The position numbers and the translations under genes were made by a program. A stretch of 64,000 nt of DNA from JAEUMG01 sp046349315 (lineage in GTDB: Bacteria; Pseudomonadota; Alphaproteobacteria; Rhizobiales; Aestuariivirgaceae). The notes beneath the pieces were generated by a model. It was not told the origin of the DNA, ran no database searches, and was given only the letters and a program-made list of their open reading frames with translations. Within the stretch, counting starts at the first letter, position 1; each line of letters starts with the position of its first letter. Location: the NCBI GenBank assembly GCA_046349315.1, contig JAXMCQ010000013.1, forward strand, positions 62,001 through 126,000, given 5' to 3'. Positions 26,223 to 34,531 of the stretch are shown piece by piece.

Positions 26223-27230
26223 TTACTTCAGCTGTTCCAGTGTCCAGCAATTGCGCGGCGTGATGTTCTCTTTGGTGAGAAGGGTAAGCGGCGTGTAATA
26301 GGCGGTCTTAGACTCGCCCGCCGCGGCCGGTGATAGCAATGTCTGCACAATCTGCTGATTGATGGAGACGCCCTGTAGCGGAACATCATAGCTGACGATC
26401 GTATCGAGCAGGCCCTTCTCGATATTATCGCAACCGATCTGGTTCCCGCCGCCGGAGGTCACGACATAGATGTCGTCGGCCTTGCCCGCCGCCTGGATTG
26501 CAGCGCCGGCGCCGACATCCTGGTTGTCCCAGTTGCCGACCACACCGCAGAGATCAGGATGCTGCTGGAGAACGGTTTCCATGATCGCGCGCGCCTTGGC
26601 CGGGTCATACTGCGCGGCTTGTTCGGAAACGATCTGGATAGCCGGATCCTTCGCAAAGGTCTGCTTATAGGCATAGAGCTCGTAAAGATCCGAGGCCGCC
26701 GTGGGCTGGCCGCGAATGATCGCGATCTTTCCCGACTTGCCCGATCCCGTGCCACACTGCTTCACGAGAATATCGGCCTCGATATAGCCGACGCGCGACC
26801 AGTCGGCGCCGATATAGGCATCGGTCGGCACCACCGATTCCAGATTGAGCTGGATGACCTTGATGCCGGCATCCATGGCGCGCTTCAAAAGGCGCGCGTA
26901 GGACTGAACGTCCGGATTATGTGCGATGATCAGATCTGGCTTCTCGGCGATGAGTGCCGTCAATGCACGCGTGCCGGCGTCTGTGCTCCAGTTCGGATCG
27001 CGAATTTCGAGCGTGTAGCCGAGGTCGGCCGCCTGCTTGCGCATGATCGCGGCCCAGCCTTCGGTCAAATCGAAGCCCATGGCCAACGGAACAAAGACAA
27101 CGCGCTTGCCCTTGACGCCGTCATAGAAGGGATTGCGCGAAGGATTGTCCAAGCCATCGTCGGCTCTCGCCAATCCGACTGCTCCGGCCATCACCATGAG
27201 GCCGGCAGCCAGTAGATTTCTCATCTTCAT
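26223..27230 (-). CDS. Ribose-type sugar ABC transporter substrate-binding protein
   Basis: 335-aa periplasmic binding protein with a signal peptide over residues 1-23 (ending GLARA before DDGLDN). The first lobe has RVVFVPLAMGFDLTEGWAAI and LIAHNPDVQSYARLLKRA; the second has AIIRGQPTAASDLYELYAY and VVGNWDNQDVGAGAAIQ, as in xylitol/sugar-binding relatives of RbsB. ATG 27230 is preceded by GGGAGGAACC. It is placed between two permease genes, which suggests one binding protein serving a two-permease channel. The ligand is unknown. Confidence 0.88.
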   Translation of the reverse strand: MKMRNLLAAGLMVMAGAVGLARADDGLDNPSRNPFYDGVKGKRVVFVPLAMGFDLTEGWAAIMRKQAADLGYTLEIRDPNWSTDAGTRALTALIAEKPDLIIAHNPDVQSYARLLKRAMDAGIKVIQLNLESVVPTDAYIGADWSRVGYIEADILVKQCGTGSGKSGKIAIIRGQPTAASDLYELYAYKQTFAKDPAIQIVSEQAAQYDPAKARAIMETVLQQHPDLCGVVGNWDNQDVGAGAAIQAAGKADDIYVVTSGGGNQIGCDNIEKGLLDTIVSYDVPLQGVSINQQIVQTLLSPAAAGESKTAYYTPLTLLTKENITPRNCWTLEQLK

Positions 27231-27266
27231 TGGTTCCTCCCATTTTGGAACTAGGTTGCAGTAAAC

Positions 27267-28244
27267 TTAAATATCTCCCTGCTGCTGCTGTGCAGTCTGT
27301 TCGTCGCGGGGATTGATGAAACTGTCGGCGGTGATCGCGAGCAGCAGGATGAGGCTCTTGATCAGGTTCTGCGTGGTATAGGCGATATCGAGGATCGTCA
27401 TGCCATTGAGCAGGACGCCGACGAGAAGCGTGCCGACGAGAACGTTGCGGACACCGCCGCGGCCGCCGCTCAAGCTGATGCCGCCCAGAACCACGACAAG
27501 CAAAACGTCGTAGATCATGGTCGAGTTGTAAACGCGCGTGCTCATGCCGGAGACGGCTGCCGCCATGACGATGCCGGCGAGGAAGGCGATCAACGCCGAG
27601 ATAACATATTGCGCGACCAGCAATGGCCGAAGCGGCAGCCCGGTGATGCGTGCTGCGAGCGGATTATCGCCGGCGGCATAGATGAAGCGACCGAACCGCG
27701 TCCAAAGCAATGTCACCGCGACGAGAGCGGCGACAACTATGAGCGCAACGATTGGCATGGGGATTCCGAGGAGATCGCCGCGGCCAATGAAGTCGAACCA
27801 GGCGATCCCTGCAGGCGTGTTCTGCACGTCGATCTGGAATAGCCAGGCGCGACCGGCGCCATAGACGACGAGCCCCATCGCAAGGGTTGTGAAGATGGCG
27901 GGAATGTCCGCATAGGCGATCAGGATGCCGTTAGCGAGGCCAATTGCGAATGCAAATAGCGCTCCCAGCACCAGCGCCGATTCAAGCGACATGCCGGCTG
28001 CTGCCATGGCCAGCACCCAGGACAATGACACGACCATGGTCGCAACCATGGTCAGGTCAATGCCGCGTCCGATAACCACCAGACCCATGCCCAGGCCAAG
28101 GATGCCGAGGATTGCGACACTTCTGACGAGGGCGATCAGGTTTCCGGCAGTCAGGAAGTTGTTGAGCGTGAACGCAAAGGCAATGAAGAGGCCGAGCGCG
28201 AGGGCAAAGACCACACCTTCCTGCGTGATGCGAAGCTTGCCCAT
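27267..28244 (-). CDS. Ribose-type sugar ABC transporter permease (RbsC family)
   Basis: 325-aa permease with the family signature GRGIDLTMVATMVVSLSW near residues 64-81 and VVVLGGISLSGGRGGVRNVL near 249-268. It has about ten hydrophobic segments and a short polar C-terminus rich in glutamine (TAQQQQGDI). It is a normal-length, unfused partner to the fused permease at 24069; together they probably form a heterodimeric channel served by the ATPase at 21467. The gene is 24 bases after the carboxymuconolactone-decarboxylase-like gene and 36 bases before the binding-protein gene. Confidence 0.88.
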   Translation of the reverse strand: MGKLRITQEGVVFALALGLFIAFAFTLNNFLTAGNLIALVRSVAILGILGLGMGLVVIGRGIDLTMVATMVVSLSWVLAMAAAGMSLESALVLGALFAFAIGLANGILIAYADIPAIFTTLAMGLVVYGAGRAWLFQIDVQNTPAGIAWFDFIGRGDLLGIPMPIVALIVVAALVAVTLLWTRFGRFIYAAGDNPLAARITGLPLRPLLVAQYVISALIAFLAGIVMAAAVSGMSTRVYNSTMIYDVLLVVVLGGISLSGGRGGVRNVLVGTLLVGVLLNGMTILDIAYTTQNLIKSLILLLAITADSFINPRDEQTAQQQQGDI

Positions 28245-28268
28245 GCCCAGGTCCTTGCTCGTGCCGGC

Positions 28269-28649
28269 CTAGCTCGCTTTTGCTTCCGCGAAGACCTCGC
28301 GCGCGGTCCGGAAAGCATCGACGCCCGCCGGCACGCCGGCATAGATCGCGACCTGCATGAACACTTCTCGGATCTCGTCCTTGGTGACGCCATTGGTGAG
28401 CGCACCGCGAATATGCATCTTGAGTTCGTGCGGCCTGTTCAATGTGGCGATCATCGCCAGATTGAGCATGGATCGCGTCTTGTGGGGCAGGTTGTCCCGG
28501 CCCCACACCGCGCCCCAGCAATATTCCGTCACAAGTTCCTGCATGGGCATGTTGAATTCATCGGCCGATTTGAACGAATTCTCGACGAATTCGGCCCCAA
28601 GTACTTTCTTGCGAATTGCCAATCCGCGATCGAAGACTTCCTTGCTCAT
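28269..28649 (-). CDS. Carboxymuconolactone decarboxylase family protein (PcaC-like)
   Basis: 126-aa single-domain protein of the CMD family: EYCWGAVWGRDNLPHKTRSMLNLA (spanning residues 42-65), then LKMHIRGALTNGVTKDEIREV and FMQVAIYAGVPAGVDAFR. It lacks the CxxC-type redox motif of AhpD-like members and follows the PcaC (4-carboxymuconolactone decarboxylase) layout. In operons of this kind the family often acts on lactones or beta-keto acids, not on true protocatechuate products. No other protocatechuate genes are here, so the role is probably decarboxylation of a sugar-derived intermediate. It is the second gene after the SDR. Confidence 0.85.
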   Translation of the reverse strand: MSKEVFDRGLAIRKKVLGAEFVENSFKSADEFNMPMQELVTEYCWGAVWGRDNLPHKTRSMLNLAMIATLNRPHELKMHIRGALTNGVTKDEIREVFMQVAIYAGVPAGVDAFRTAREVFAEAKAS

Positions 28650-28703
28650 CGCTTCCCTTTCATAATCTCAATTTTGCCAATTAATTCCGCCACGCCCGTG
28701 AGT

Positions 28704-29453
28704 TCACGGACCCGAGATGGTTATTCCGGCATCGATCTTGAGCGTGACGCCGGTGATCGTGCGGGCCGAATCGGATGCCAGGAACACCGCCGCGGCGGCG
28801 ATTTCTTCGGGCGTCGCGAGGCGCTTGAGCGGCGTCCGCTCAGTGCGTTTGCGCCAGCCTTCCGTATCGATGACCGAACTCGCCCCGGGTGTCACAACCG
28901 AACCCGGCGCAAGCGCATTGACGGTGATGTTGTGCGGCGCGAGTTCGACGGCGAGCTGGCGCGTGAGGGCGTCGAGTGCGCCCTTGATCGATGTGTAGAC
29001 AGCGGCGCGCGGGATCGAGATCGAAACCGCGATCGAGGAAAGGTTGATGATCGCCCCGCCACCGGATCTTGTGAGATGCGGAATGGCGGCCTGCAGAGAC
29101 CAAAGCGCGCCTTTGAGCCCCACGTCGATCATCTGGTCGACGACAGCTTCCGGCATCTCGATCAACGGGCCGTAATGGAAATAGACCGCGTTGTTGACGA
29201 GCACGTCGAGGCCACCCGCCTCCGCTGCAAAACTGTCGATGGCAGAGATTACAGCGGCGCGGTCGCTTACGTCGCAAATGATGGGTCTTACGCGATCTGC
29301 CGGGAGACTGCTTGCAGCCGTGTACAACAAGGCATTGTTGACATCGAGCATGGCGACCAATGCGCCCTCGCCCGCAAAGGCATTTGCCATCGCAAGGCCG
29401 AGACCACCGGCTGCGCCCGTCACGACGACACGTTTTCCGGCGCTGGTACTCAA
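28704..29453 (-). CDS. SDR family NAD(P)-dependent oxidoreductase
   Basis: 249-aa classical SDR. TGAAGGLG (residues 10-17) binds the cofactor; VNNAVYF replaces the usual NNAG, LSSIAVSI holds the catalytic serine and YTSIK the Tyr/Lys pair. The start is taken as TTG 29453 because GGGAGGACGAG lies directly upstream; an ATG at 29483 is also in frame but has no RBS. It is the first gene of the operon that runs to 21467 and lies divergent to the GntR regulator. A sugar or hydroxyacid dehydrogenase role is likely. Confidence 0.87.
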   Translation of the reverse strand: MSTSAGKRVVVTGAAGGLGLAMANAFAGEGALVAMLDVNNALLYTAASSLPADRVRPIICDVSDRAAVISAIDSFAAEAGGLDVLVNNAVYFHYGPLIEMPEAVVDQMIDVGLKGALWSLQAAIPHLTRSGGGAIINLSSIAVSISIPRAAVYTSIKGALDALTRQLAVELAPHNITVNALAPGSVVTPGASSVIDTEGWRKRTERTPLKRLATPEEIAAAAVFLASDSARTITGVTLKIDAGITISGP

Positions 29454-29550
29454 CTCGTCCTCCCAAGACCGACTTTGGTTCAAGCGACTGCGGCGCTCGT
29501 TAAGAGAATTTTTAGGGTAGGCATTGGTCTATGGCAATAAGAATGTGTGA

Positions 29551-29563
29551 TTGTATGATCGAA
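29551..29563. promoter_or_regulatory. Candidate GntR-type operator
   Basis: TTGTATGATCGAA is an imperfect palindrome centred at 29557 in the 211-base divergent region between the SDR operon and the GntR/FCD regulator. Its size and outer TT/AA symmetry fit FCD-regulator half-sites, but two inner positions do not pair. Low certainty. Confidence 0.25.
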
Positions 29564-29664
29564 TGACGGGACTTGCGTTCCGCGTGTAAAAGATTAATGG
29601 TCGCAATCTTCCGGTTGGGAATGCGGGTGATCCGCTGGATCAAAACTGGTCTTAAGGTCTTGAA

Positions 29665-30369
29665 ATGGTTTCGGAAGTTGACGGCGGCTACAATTTCCGG
29701 GTTGATCGTCCGGCAGCGACGCTGCGTCACAGCGTCACCGAAAGCATTCGCCAAGCCATCGCCGTCGGCCGCATTCCGCCCGGCTCGCGCATGCCGGAGC
29801 GGGACCTGTGCGAGATGACCGGTGTCAGCCGAACGCTGGTTCGAGAGGCTTTACGACAGCTCGAATCCGAAGGCCTCGTCGAAGTCATTCCTCATAAGGG
29901 CCCGGTTGTAACGGTCATAACGCCGCAGCAGGCTGTCGGGATCTATCAAGTTCGCGAGGTGCTTGAGGGCCTGGCCGCGGAACTTTTCGCGGCCAATGCC
30001 TCGGCTGCTGACCGGCAGGCGTTACGCCGCTCGCTTGACGAAGTGCGAATTGCCTATGAGGGCGGTGACGTTCTGACCCGGCTCGCGGCAAAAAAACATT
30101 TTTATGACTGCCTGATCAGAGGCTCTGGCAATGAGGCGCTGGGAGCCTCGCTGCATCTCTTGAACGCAAGAGCGATGGTTCTGCGCGGACGATCCCTGCA
30201 GATGCCGAGCCGGTGGAAGGCGAGTCTCGTCGAATTGGAAGCGCTGTTCGCAGCGCTCGAGGCGCGCGACCCCGTGGCAGCGCGCGCTTGCGCCATCACG
30301 CACGTGCGTGAAGCGGCCAAGACAGCGCTTGCAAGTTTGACCGGAAATTCTGCACAGCCTGCGAATTAG
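29665..30369 (+). CDS. GntR family (FCD domain) transcriptional regulator
   Basis: 234-aa regulator. N-terminal winged helix with PGSRMPERDLCEMTGVSR and TLVREALRQLESEGLVEV (about residues 38-75), then a helical FCD effector domain (about 95-225) with EVLEGLAAELFA, KKHFYDCLIRG and a late THVREAAK helix. The histidines in FCD proteins usually bind a metal that holds a carboxylate ligand; HF in KKHFYD and TH in ITHVREA fit this. It is divergent from the SDR-transporter operon and likely represses it in the absence of a sugar acid or related ligand. Confidence 0.9.
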   Translation: MVSEVDGGYNFRVDRPAATLRHSVTESIRQAIAVGRIPPGSRMPERDLCEMTGVSRTLVREALRQLESEGLVEVIPHKGPVVTVITPQQAVGIYQVREVLEGLAAELFAANASAADRQALRRSLDEVRIAYEGGDVLTRLAAKKHFYDCLIRGSGNEALGASLHLLNARAMVLRGRSLQMPSRWKASLVELEALFAALEARDPVAARACAITHVREAAKTALASLTGNSAQPAN

Positions 30370-30437
30370 TAAACCGTCGGTGGCAGCACAGCGAAACCTT
30401 GCCCACGAACTTCGCCGCGCGGCACTGCGGTCTTCGG

Positions 30438-31916
30438 CTAGCACAGGGCTGCTACCGCATCCTTTTGCGACTGGGACATGTGCAGTCCATATTTTGTCCG
30501 CCTGAAGAGGATGTCTTCTGCGGTTTGTGCCCACTCAGTGCGCCGAAGATATTCGATTTCCGCAGCGTAGCAATTGCTGCCGAAGGGTGTGCCGAGATCG
30601 GCAATGCTCCGGGCACCGTTCAAGACATTCTCGCCGAGCGTGCCGTAGAGTCGTGCATAGTGGAGGGCAAGCTCGACCGGCAGCCAAGCATGACGGTTGC
30701 GAAATTCGGTCAAGAATGCTTGGAAGTCGGAATCAGGCATGTCGCCCCCCGGGAGCGCGGCAGTGGCGGTCCAGTCGCCGTTCATATGCGGCAAATGCGA
30801 CTTAAGCTTCTGTAGCGCATGCTCGGCGAGCTTGCGATAAGTCGTGATCTTGCCACCGAAGACCGAGAGCACGGGCGGCGTCCCCTCCACGTCGAAGACG
30901 TAATCGCGCGTAACTGCCGACGGATTGGCCGCGTTGTCATCATAGAGCGGTCGGACGCCGGAAAAGCTCGAAACTACGTCATCGCGAGTTAGCCGGTTAC
31001 GCGTATAGCGATTGACCGCACTGAGGAGATATTCGATCTCGGACTCGACAACGGCGACGTCCTCGGCCCTCCCCTCATAGGGGATATCCGTCGTTCCGAT
31101 CAGGGCCATGTCGCCTTCGTAGGGATTGACGAAGATCACCCGCTTGTCGTGATTCTGGAGTAGATACGCCTGCGGCCCCTCCCAGAACTTCTTCACGATG
31201 ATATGGCTGCCCTTGACGAGGCGGACACGTCTCGCCGAATTCGATCCCACCACGCCACTGATAACATTCTCGACCCAAGGGCCTGCCGCATTGACAAGCG
31301 CTCTTGCGCACGCCTTGAAGCTCTCACCGTTGCTGGCTCGGAATTCGACCTGCCAGAAACCGTCGGCGCGCCGAGCCGACGTAGCAGCAGTGCGCACCAT
31401 TATGCGAGCACCGCGCTTCTGTGCGTCCAACGCGTTGAGCACGACGAGGCGCGCATCGTCGACCCAGCAATCGGAATACTCGAAAGCTAACTTGAAATCA
31501 TCCTTCAGCGGGCGTCCCTCTGGAGCGGTACGAAGATTGATGCGACGGCAACCTGGCAGTTGCCTGCGGCCGCCTAAATGATCGTAGAGAAAAAGTCCCA
31601 GACGGACGAGCCAGGCGGGCCGCTGCTCGGGAGAATGCGGTAACACAAAGCGCATCGGCCAAACGATGTGGGGAGCAGCGCGCAACAGCACCTCGCGCTC
31701 GATCAAAGCTTCGCGCACCAGACGGAATTCATAATATTCAAGGTAGCGCAGGCCGCCATGAATGAGCTTTCCCGATCGCGATGACGTCCCTTCGGCGAGA
31801 TCTCCTTTCTCACAGAGGACGACAGACAAGCCGCGGCCCGCAGCATCCCTAGCAATCCCGGCGCCGTTGATGCCGCCCCCAATCACGATCAGATCGACCT
31901 GACCCAAGTCTTTCAT
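30438..31916 (-). CDS. glpD: Glycerol-3-phosphate dehydrogenase family FAD enzyme (GlpD/EryB-like)
   Basis: 492-aa FAD-dependent dehydrogenase. The dinucleotide fold VIGGGINGAGIARDA is at residues 10-24, followed by GTSSRSGKLIHGGLRYLE (about 43-60), the FAD/substrate block of GlpD; late markers are IGTTDIPYEG, SGVRPLYDD and FGGKITTYRKLAE. It oxidises a polyol phosphate (glycerol 3-phosphate or erythritol 4-phosphate) and passes electrons to quinone at the inner membrane. It is the last gene of an operon with an EryA-like kinase and a D-2-hydroxyacid dehydrogenase. The company favours an EryB-like (tetritol phosphate) role, but by sequence I cannot separate it from GlpD; the symbol given is that of the family. 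Confidence 0.85.
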   Translation of the reverse strand: MKDLGQVDLIVIGGGINGAGIARDAAGRGLSVVLCEKGDLAEGTSSRSGKLIHGGLRYLEYYEFRLVREALIEREVLLRAAPHIVWPMRFVLPHSPEQRPAWLVRLGLFLYDHLGGRRQLPGCRRINLRTAPEGRPLKDDFKLAFEYSDCWVDDARLVVLNALDAQKRGARIMVRTAATSARRADGFWQVEFRASNGESFKACARALVNAAGPWVENVISGVVGSNSARRVRLVKGSHIIVKKFWEGPQAYLLQNHDKRVIFVNPYEGDMALIGTTDIPYEGRAEDVAVVESEIEYLLSAVNRYTRNRLTRDDVVSSFSGVRPLYDDNAANPSAVTRDYVFDVEGTPPVLSVFGGKITTYRKLAEHALQKLKSHLPHMNGDWTATAALPGGDMPDSDFQAFLTEFRNRHAWLPVELALHYARLYGTLGENVLNGARSIADLGTPFGSNCYAAEIEYLRRTEWAQTAEDILFRRTKYGLHMSQSQKDAVAALC

Positions 31917-31926
31917 AGAACGCCTG

Positions 31927-32970
31927 TCAGCACCTGTTGAGCGGGCCTTCGCCGGCGAGATAGCGGCGCACCTCGTCGGCGGCGAGACCTGCCGCGTGGC
32001 GAACGGTCTTCACCGATGCACCCGCAATATGCGGCGTGAGCGTCACGTTCGGCAGTTGCAGCAAAGGCCAGTCGGGCGGCACCGGTTCGATAGCGAAGGT
32101 CTCGAGCATGGCGCCGCGGAGATGGCCGCCCCTCATGGCGTCATAAAGTGCATCGTAATCGAGAAGCGGACCACGCGCGGTGTTCACCAAGGTCGCGTCC
32201 TTCTTCATCTTGCGCAATGTCTCGGCGTTGATCATGCGCGTCGTCTCGGGCGTCACGCGCGGATGCAGCGAAACGACATCCGAATCGGCCAATAATCGAT
32301 CAAGGGAGCACTGAATGACCCCGTCATTCAGGTCGTCGGCCGACAGCTGCACATAAGGATCGCAAACCAGTATGCGGCATCCGAAGCCTTTGAGATACTT
32401 CACGACGCGCCGGCCAACCTCGCCGTAACCGATGAGGCCGACAGTCATCTCCGAGAGTTCGCGACCGGTGACGTCGGCACGGTAAAGGTCGCCGCGATAA
32501 TCGCCGCGACGCAGGGCATCATGGCCGCGGGTAATGTTTCTGGTCTCAGCCAGAATTGCACCGATCGTGAATTCCGCCACCGCGCTGGCGTTCCGCCCTG
32601 GCGTGTTCACGACAAGTATTCCGCGCTCGCGTGCAGCCTTCATGTCGATATTGACGGGACCGCCGCGCGATACCGCCACAAACTTTAGATTGGGAAGGCG
32701 ATCCATAATGCTGGCGGAAAGCGGTGCCAAATGCGTGACCAGCATTTCGGCATCGCCGGTGAGCGATACGACTTCATCCGCCGATCCCATATATTCCTTG
32801 AGCCCCGCCATGCCTTCGACGGCATAACCATGCTCCATGGGTTCGTCCGGCCAGGCAAAATCATGCCTTGCGATGGCAAGCTCATGAAGGCGGCAGCGAT
32901 CGCGTATCGCCTCCTCGAAGATCGAGGAGAGCATGAACTGGTCTCCGATGATCGAGACCTTACGAAGCAT
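31927..32970 (-). CDS. D-isomer specific 2-hydroxyacid dehydrogenase
   Basis: 347-aa NAD(P)-dependent dehydrogenase. The nucleotide-binding GLIGYGEVGRRVVKYLKGFG lies near residues 166-185, the catalytic arginine in NTARGPLLDYDALYDAM, the glutamate in ETFAIEP and the histidine in LTPHIAGAS. It would reduce a 2-keto acid or oxidise a D-2-hydroxyacid, as in the erythronate, glycerate or phosphoglycerate groups. Start ATG 32970 overlaps the kinase stop by 11 bases; the frame runs on to 33114 but only as kinase shadow. It lies between the FGGY kinase and the GlpD-like gene and is not part of the known erythritol pathway, so it may process a side product. Confidence 0.87.
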   Translation of the reverse strand: MLRKVSIIGDQFMLSSIFEEAIRDRCRLHELAIARHDFAWPDEPMEHGYAVEGMAGLKEYMGSADEVVSLTGDAEMLVTHLAPLSASIMDRLPNLKFVAVSRGGPVNIDMKAARERGILVVNTPGRNASAVAEFTIGAILAETRNITRGHDALRRGDYRGDLYRADVTGRELSEMTVGLIGYGEVGRRVVKYLKGFGCRILVCDPYVQLSADDLNDGVIQCSLDRLLADSDVVSLHPRVTPETTRMINAETLRKMKKDATLVNTARGPLLDYDALYDAMRGGHLRGAMLETFAIEPVPPDWPLLQLPNVTLTPHIAGASVKTVRHAAGLAADEVRRYLAGEGPLNRC

Positions 32971-34531
32971 TGGCAAAATCCAGACGCGTATCGGCCATGG
33001 CCTTCCAGATCGGACGCATGACTTCGCGCGCGTGTTTGTAGTTGCGGAAGGCGGCCTCGTAGATTGAAGCAAGCCGAGGGTCTGGTTCGGTCGCGCTGCC
33101 GAGTCGCGGATCAACCCAGCGCGCGACGCAGTCCTGCATGGTCGGAAAAACCTTCTGCTGGACGGCCGCCATCATTGCAGCGCCCGCGGCACCGGCTTCC
33201 TCGCGCATGACAGTGCGAATCCGTGCGCCAAGAACGCTCGCCAGCATCACGCGAAGAGCCTTTGATCGCGCGGCGCCGCCGGTTATGCGCACTTCGGCCG
33301 GAATGTCACCCATCGCGGAATAGCAATCTCTTGCCGCAAAACACAAACCTTCAAATACGCTGCGCATCAGATGATCGAAGCCGGTCGTGACATCGAGACC
33401 TGAGAACATCGCGCGCGCTGCAGGCTCGAGAAACGGGCCACGCTCTCCGGCGAGTGAGATATAGGGATGGTAAAGCACGCCCGCGGGTGGGACTGCCAAA
33501 ATGCGGTCATCCAGGTCCTTGAGGAGATCGGCCCTGGCGCGTTCAACACCCTGCTGCTTGAGGATGCCGCGCGCCAGATCGAGCAGCCAGTCGATATTGA
33601 TGGTCGAAGCCATGTTCGACTGCATCTGGGCATACATGCCAGGCACGGGAAAAGCCATGGTATAGCCGGACATCTCATTGTTCAGACGTACGGCGTTAGC
33701 ACTCGGTGCTACGCGCATGTGCATGCCGGTCGATCCGACGATGGTGCAGCCCGTCTTGCCCTCGGGATCGAACAGGCCGCCGCCAAGGCCAGTACACACC
33801 ACATCAACGTAGCCCAGCGACACCGGCGTACCAGGCTTAAGACCTGTCAGCGCCGCGGCGTCATCACTGAGTCCCGCCGCCTCTACCGTACCTTCAACGA
33901 TCGGCGGAAGGAGGCGTTTTGCTTCGCCAGCGCCGAGTTCGTCCAGGATGTGCGGCGCATAATTGCGCGTTCGATATTCCCCGAAGGTGAAATTGGCTTC
34001 GGAAGGGTCGGTCGCTCTTGCTCCGGTCAGCTTGAAATAGAGCCAGTCCTTACAATGGAACGAAGTTTCGGCGCGCGCCAGAACTTCCGGACGGCGATGT
34101 TTCATCCAGGCCAGTTGCGTGCTCATCTGGCAGGCGTTTACGCCGGTGCCCGTACGCTTATAGTGCGCTGCATGAGCGGCTGAGGATGCGAATTCTTCTG
34201 CGATGGAAGCGGCGCGTGCATCGAGCCAGAGCAAGGCCGGGGCGACCGGTTCACCCGCCTTATCGATCAGCCACATGCCGTCGCCCTGCCCCGTTACCGA
34301 CAGTGCCAGCGTCCTTTCAGCAAGCCCCGGTACCTTCTCTCCAAGCAGTCTCAACGTCTCGGCCGCGTCGGTCCAGGTCCGCACCATGTCCTGTTCGGCA
34401 CCGCCCCCCGGGACTGAAACATAGGCGTTGGGCAGCGCAGCGGAAGCGATCTGTTCCCCGTCGACGGTAAAGGCAACCGATTTTACGACCGATGTGCCTG
34501 AATCGAGACCGATGATAAGCGCGTCGCTCAT
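32960..34531 (-). CDS. eryA: FGGY-family carbohydrate kinase, erythritol kinase-like
   Basis: 523-aa sugar/polyol kinase of the FGGY fold. The N-terminal phosphate loop is IIGLDSGTSVVKSVAFTVDG (residues 5-24); the substrate-binding SVTGQGDGMWLID, the CQMSTQLAW/HCKDWLYFKLTG region and the second-domain GGAARSKALRVMLASVLG adenosine loop follow. The length and the GTGVNACQM and DWLYFKLTGARATDPSEA segments fit EryA-type erythritol kinases more than GlpK or XylB; this judgement is from memory of the family. The expected reaction is ATP-dependent phosphorylation of a C4 polyol. It is coupled to the transporter ATPase (4-base overlap) and to the next dehydrogenase. Confidence 0.75.
   Translation of the reverse strand: MSDALIIGLDSGTSVVKSVAFTVDGEQIASAALPNAYVSVPGGGAEQDMVRTWTDAAETLRLLGEKVPGLAERTLALSVTGQGDGMWLIDKAGEPVAPALLWLDARAASIAEEFASSAAHAAHYKRTGTGVNACQMSTQLAWMKHRRPEVLARAETSFHCKDWLYFKLTGARATDPSEANFTFGEYRTRNYAPHILDELGAGEAKRLLPPIVEGTVEAAGLSDDAAALTGLKPGTPVSLGYVDVVCTGLGGGLFDPEGKTGCTIVGSTGMHMRVAPSANAVRLNNEMSGYTMAFPVPGMYAQMQSNMASTINIDWLLDLARGILKQQGVERARADLLKDLDDRILAVPPAGVLYHPYISLAGERGPFLEPAARAMFSGLDVTTGFDHLMRSVFEGLCFAARDCYSAMGDIPAEVRITGGAARSKALRVMLASVLGARIRTVMREEAGAAGAAMMAAVQQKVFPTMQDCVARWVDPRLGSATEPDPRLASIYEAAFRNYKHAREVMRPIWKAMADTRLDFANAS

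Noticed and set aside
32960..34531. Calling the FGGY kinase glycerol kinase (GlpK) because of the GlpD-like gene
   Set aside because: GlpK marker segments are missing and the substrate region fits EryA-type kinases better; the SorC regulator and TIM-barrel gene also fit a tetritol locus.
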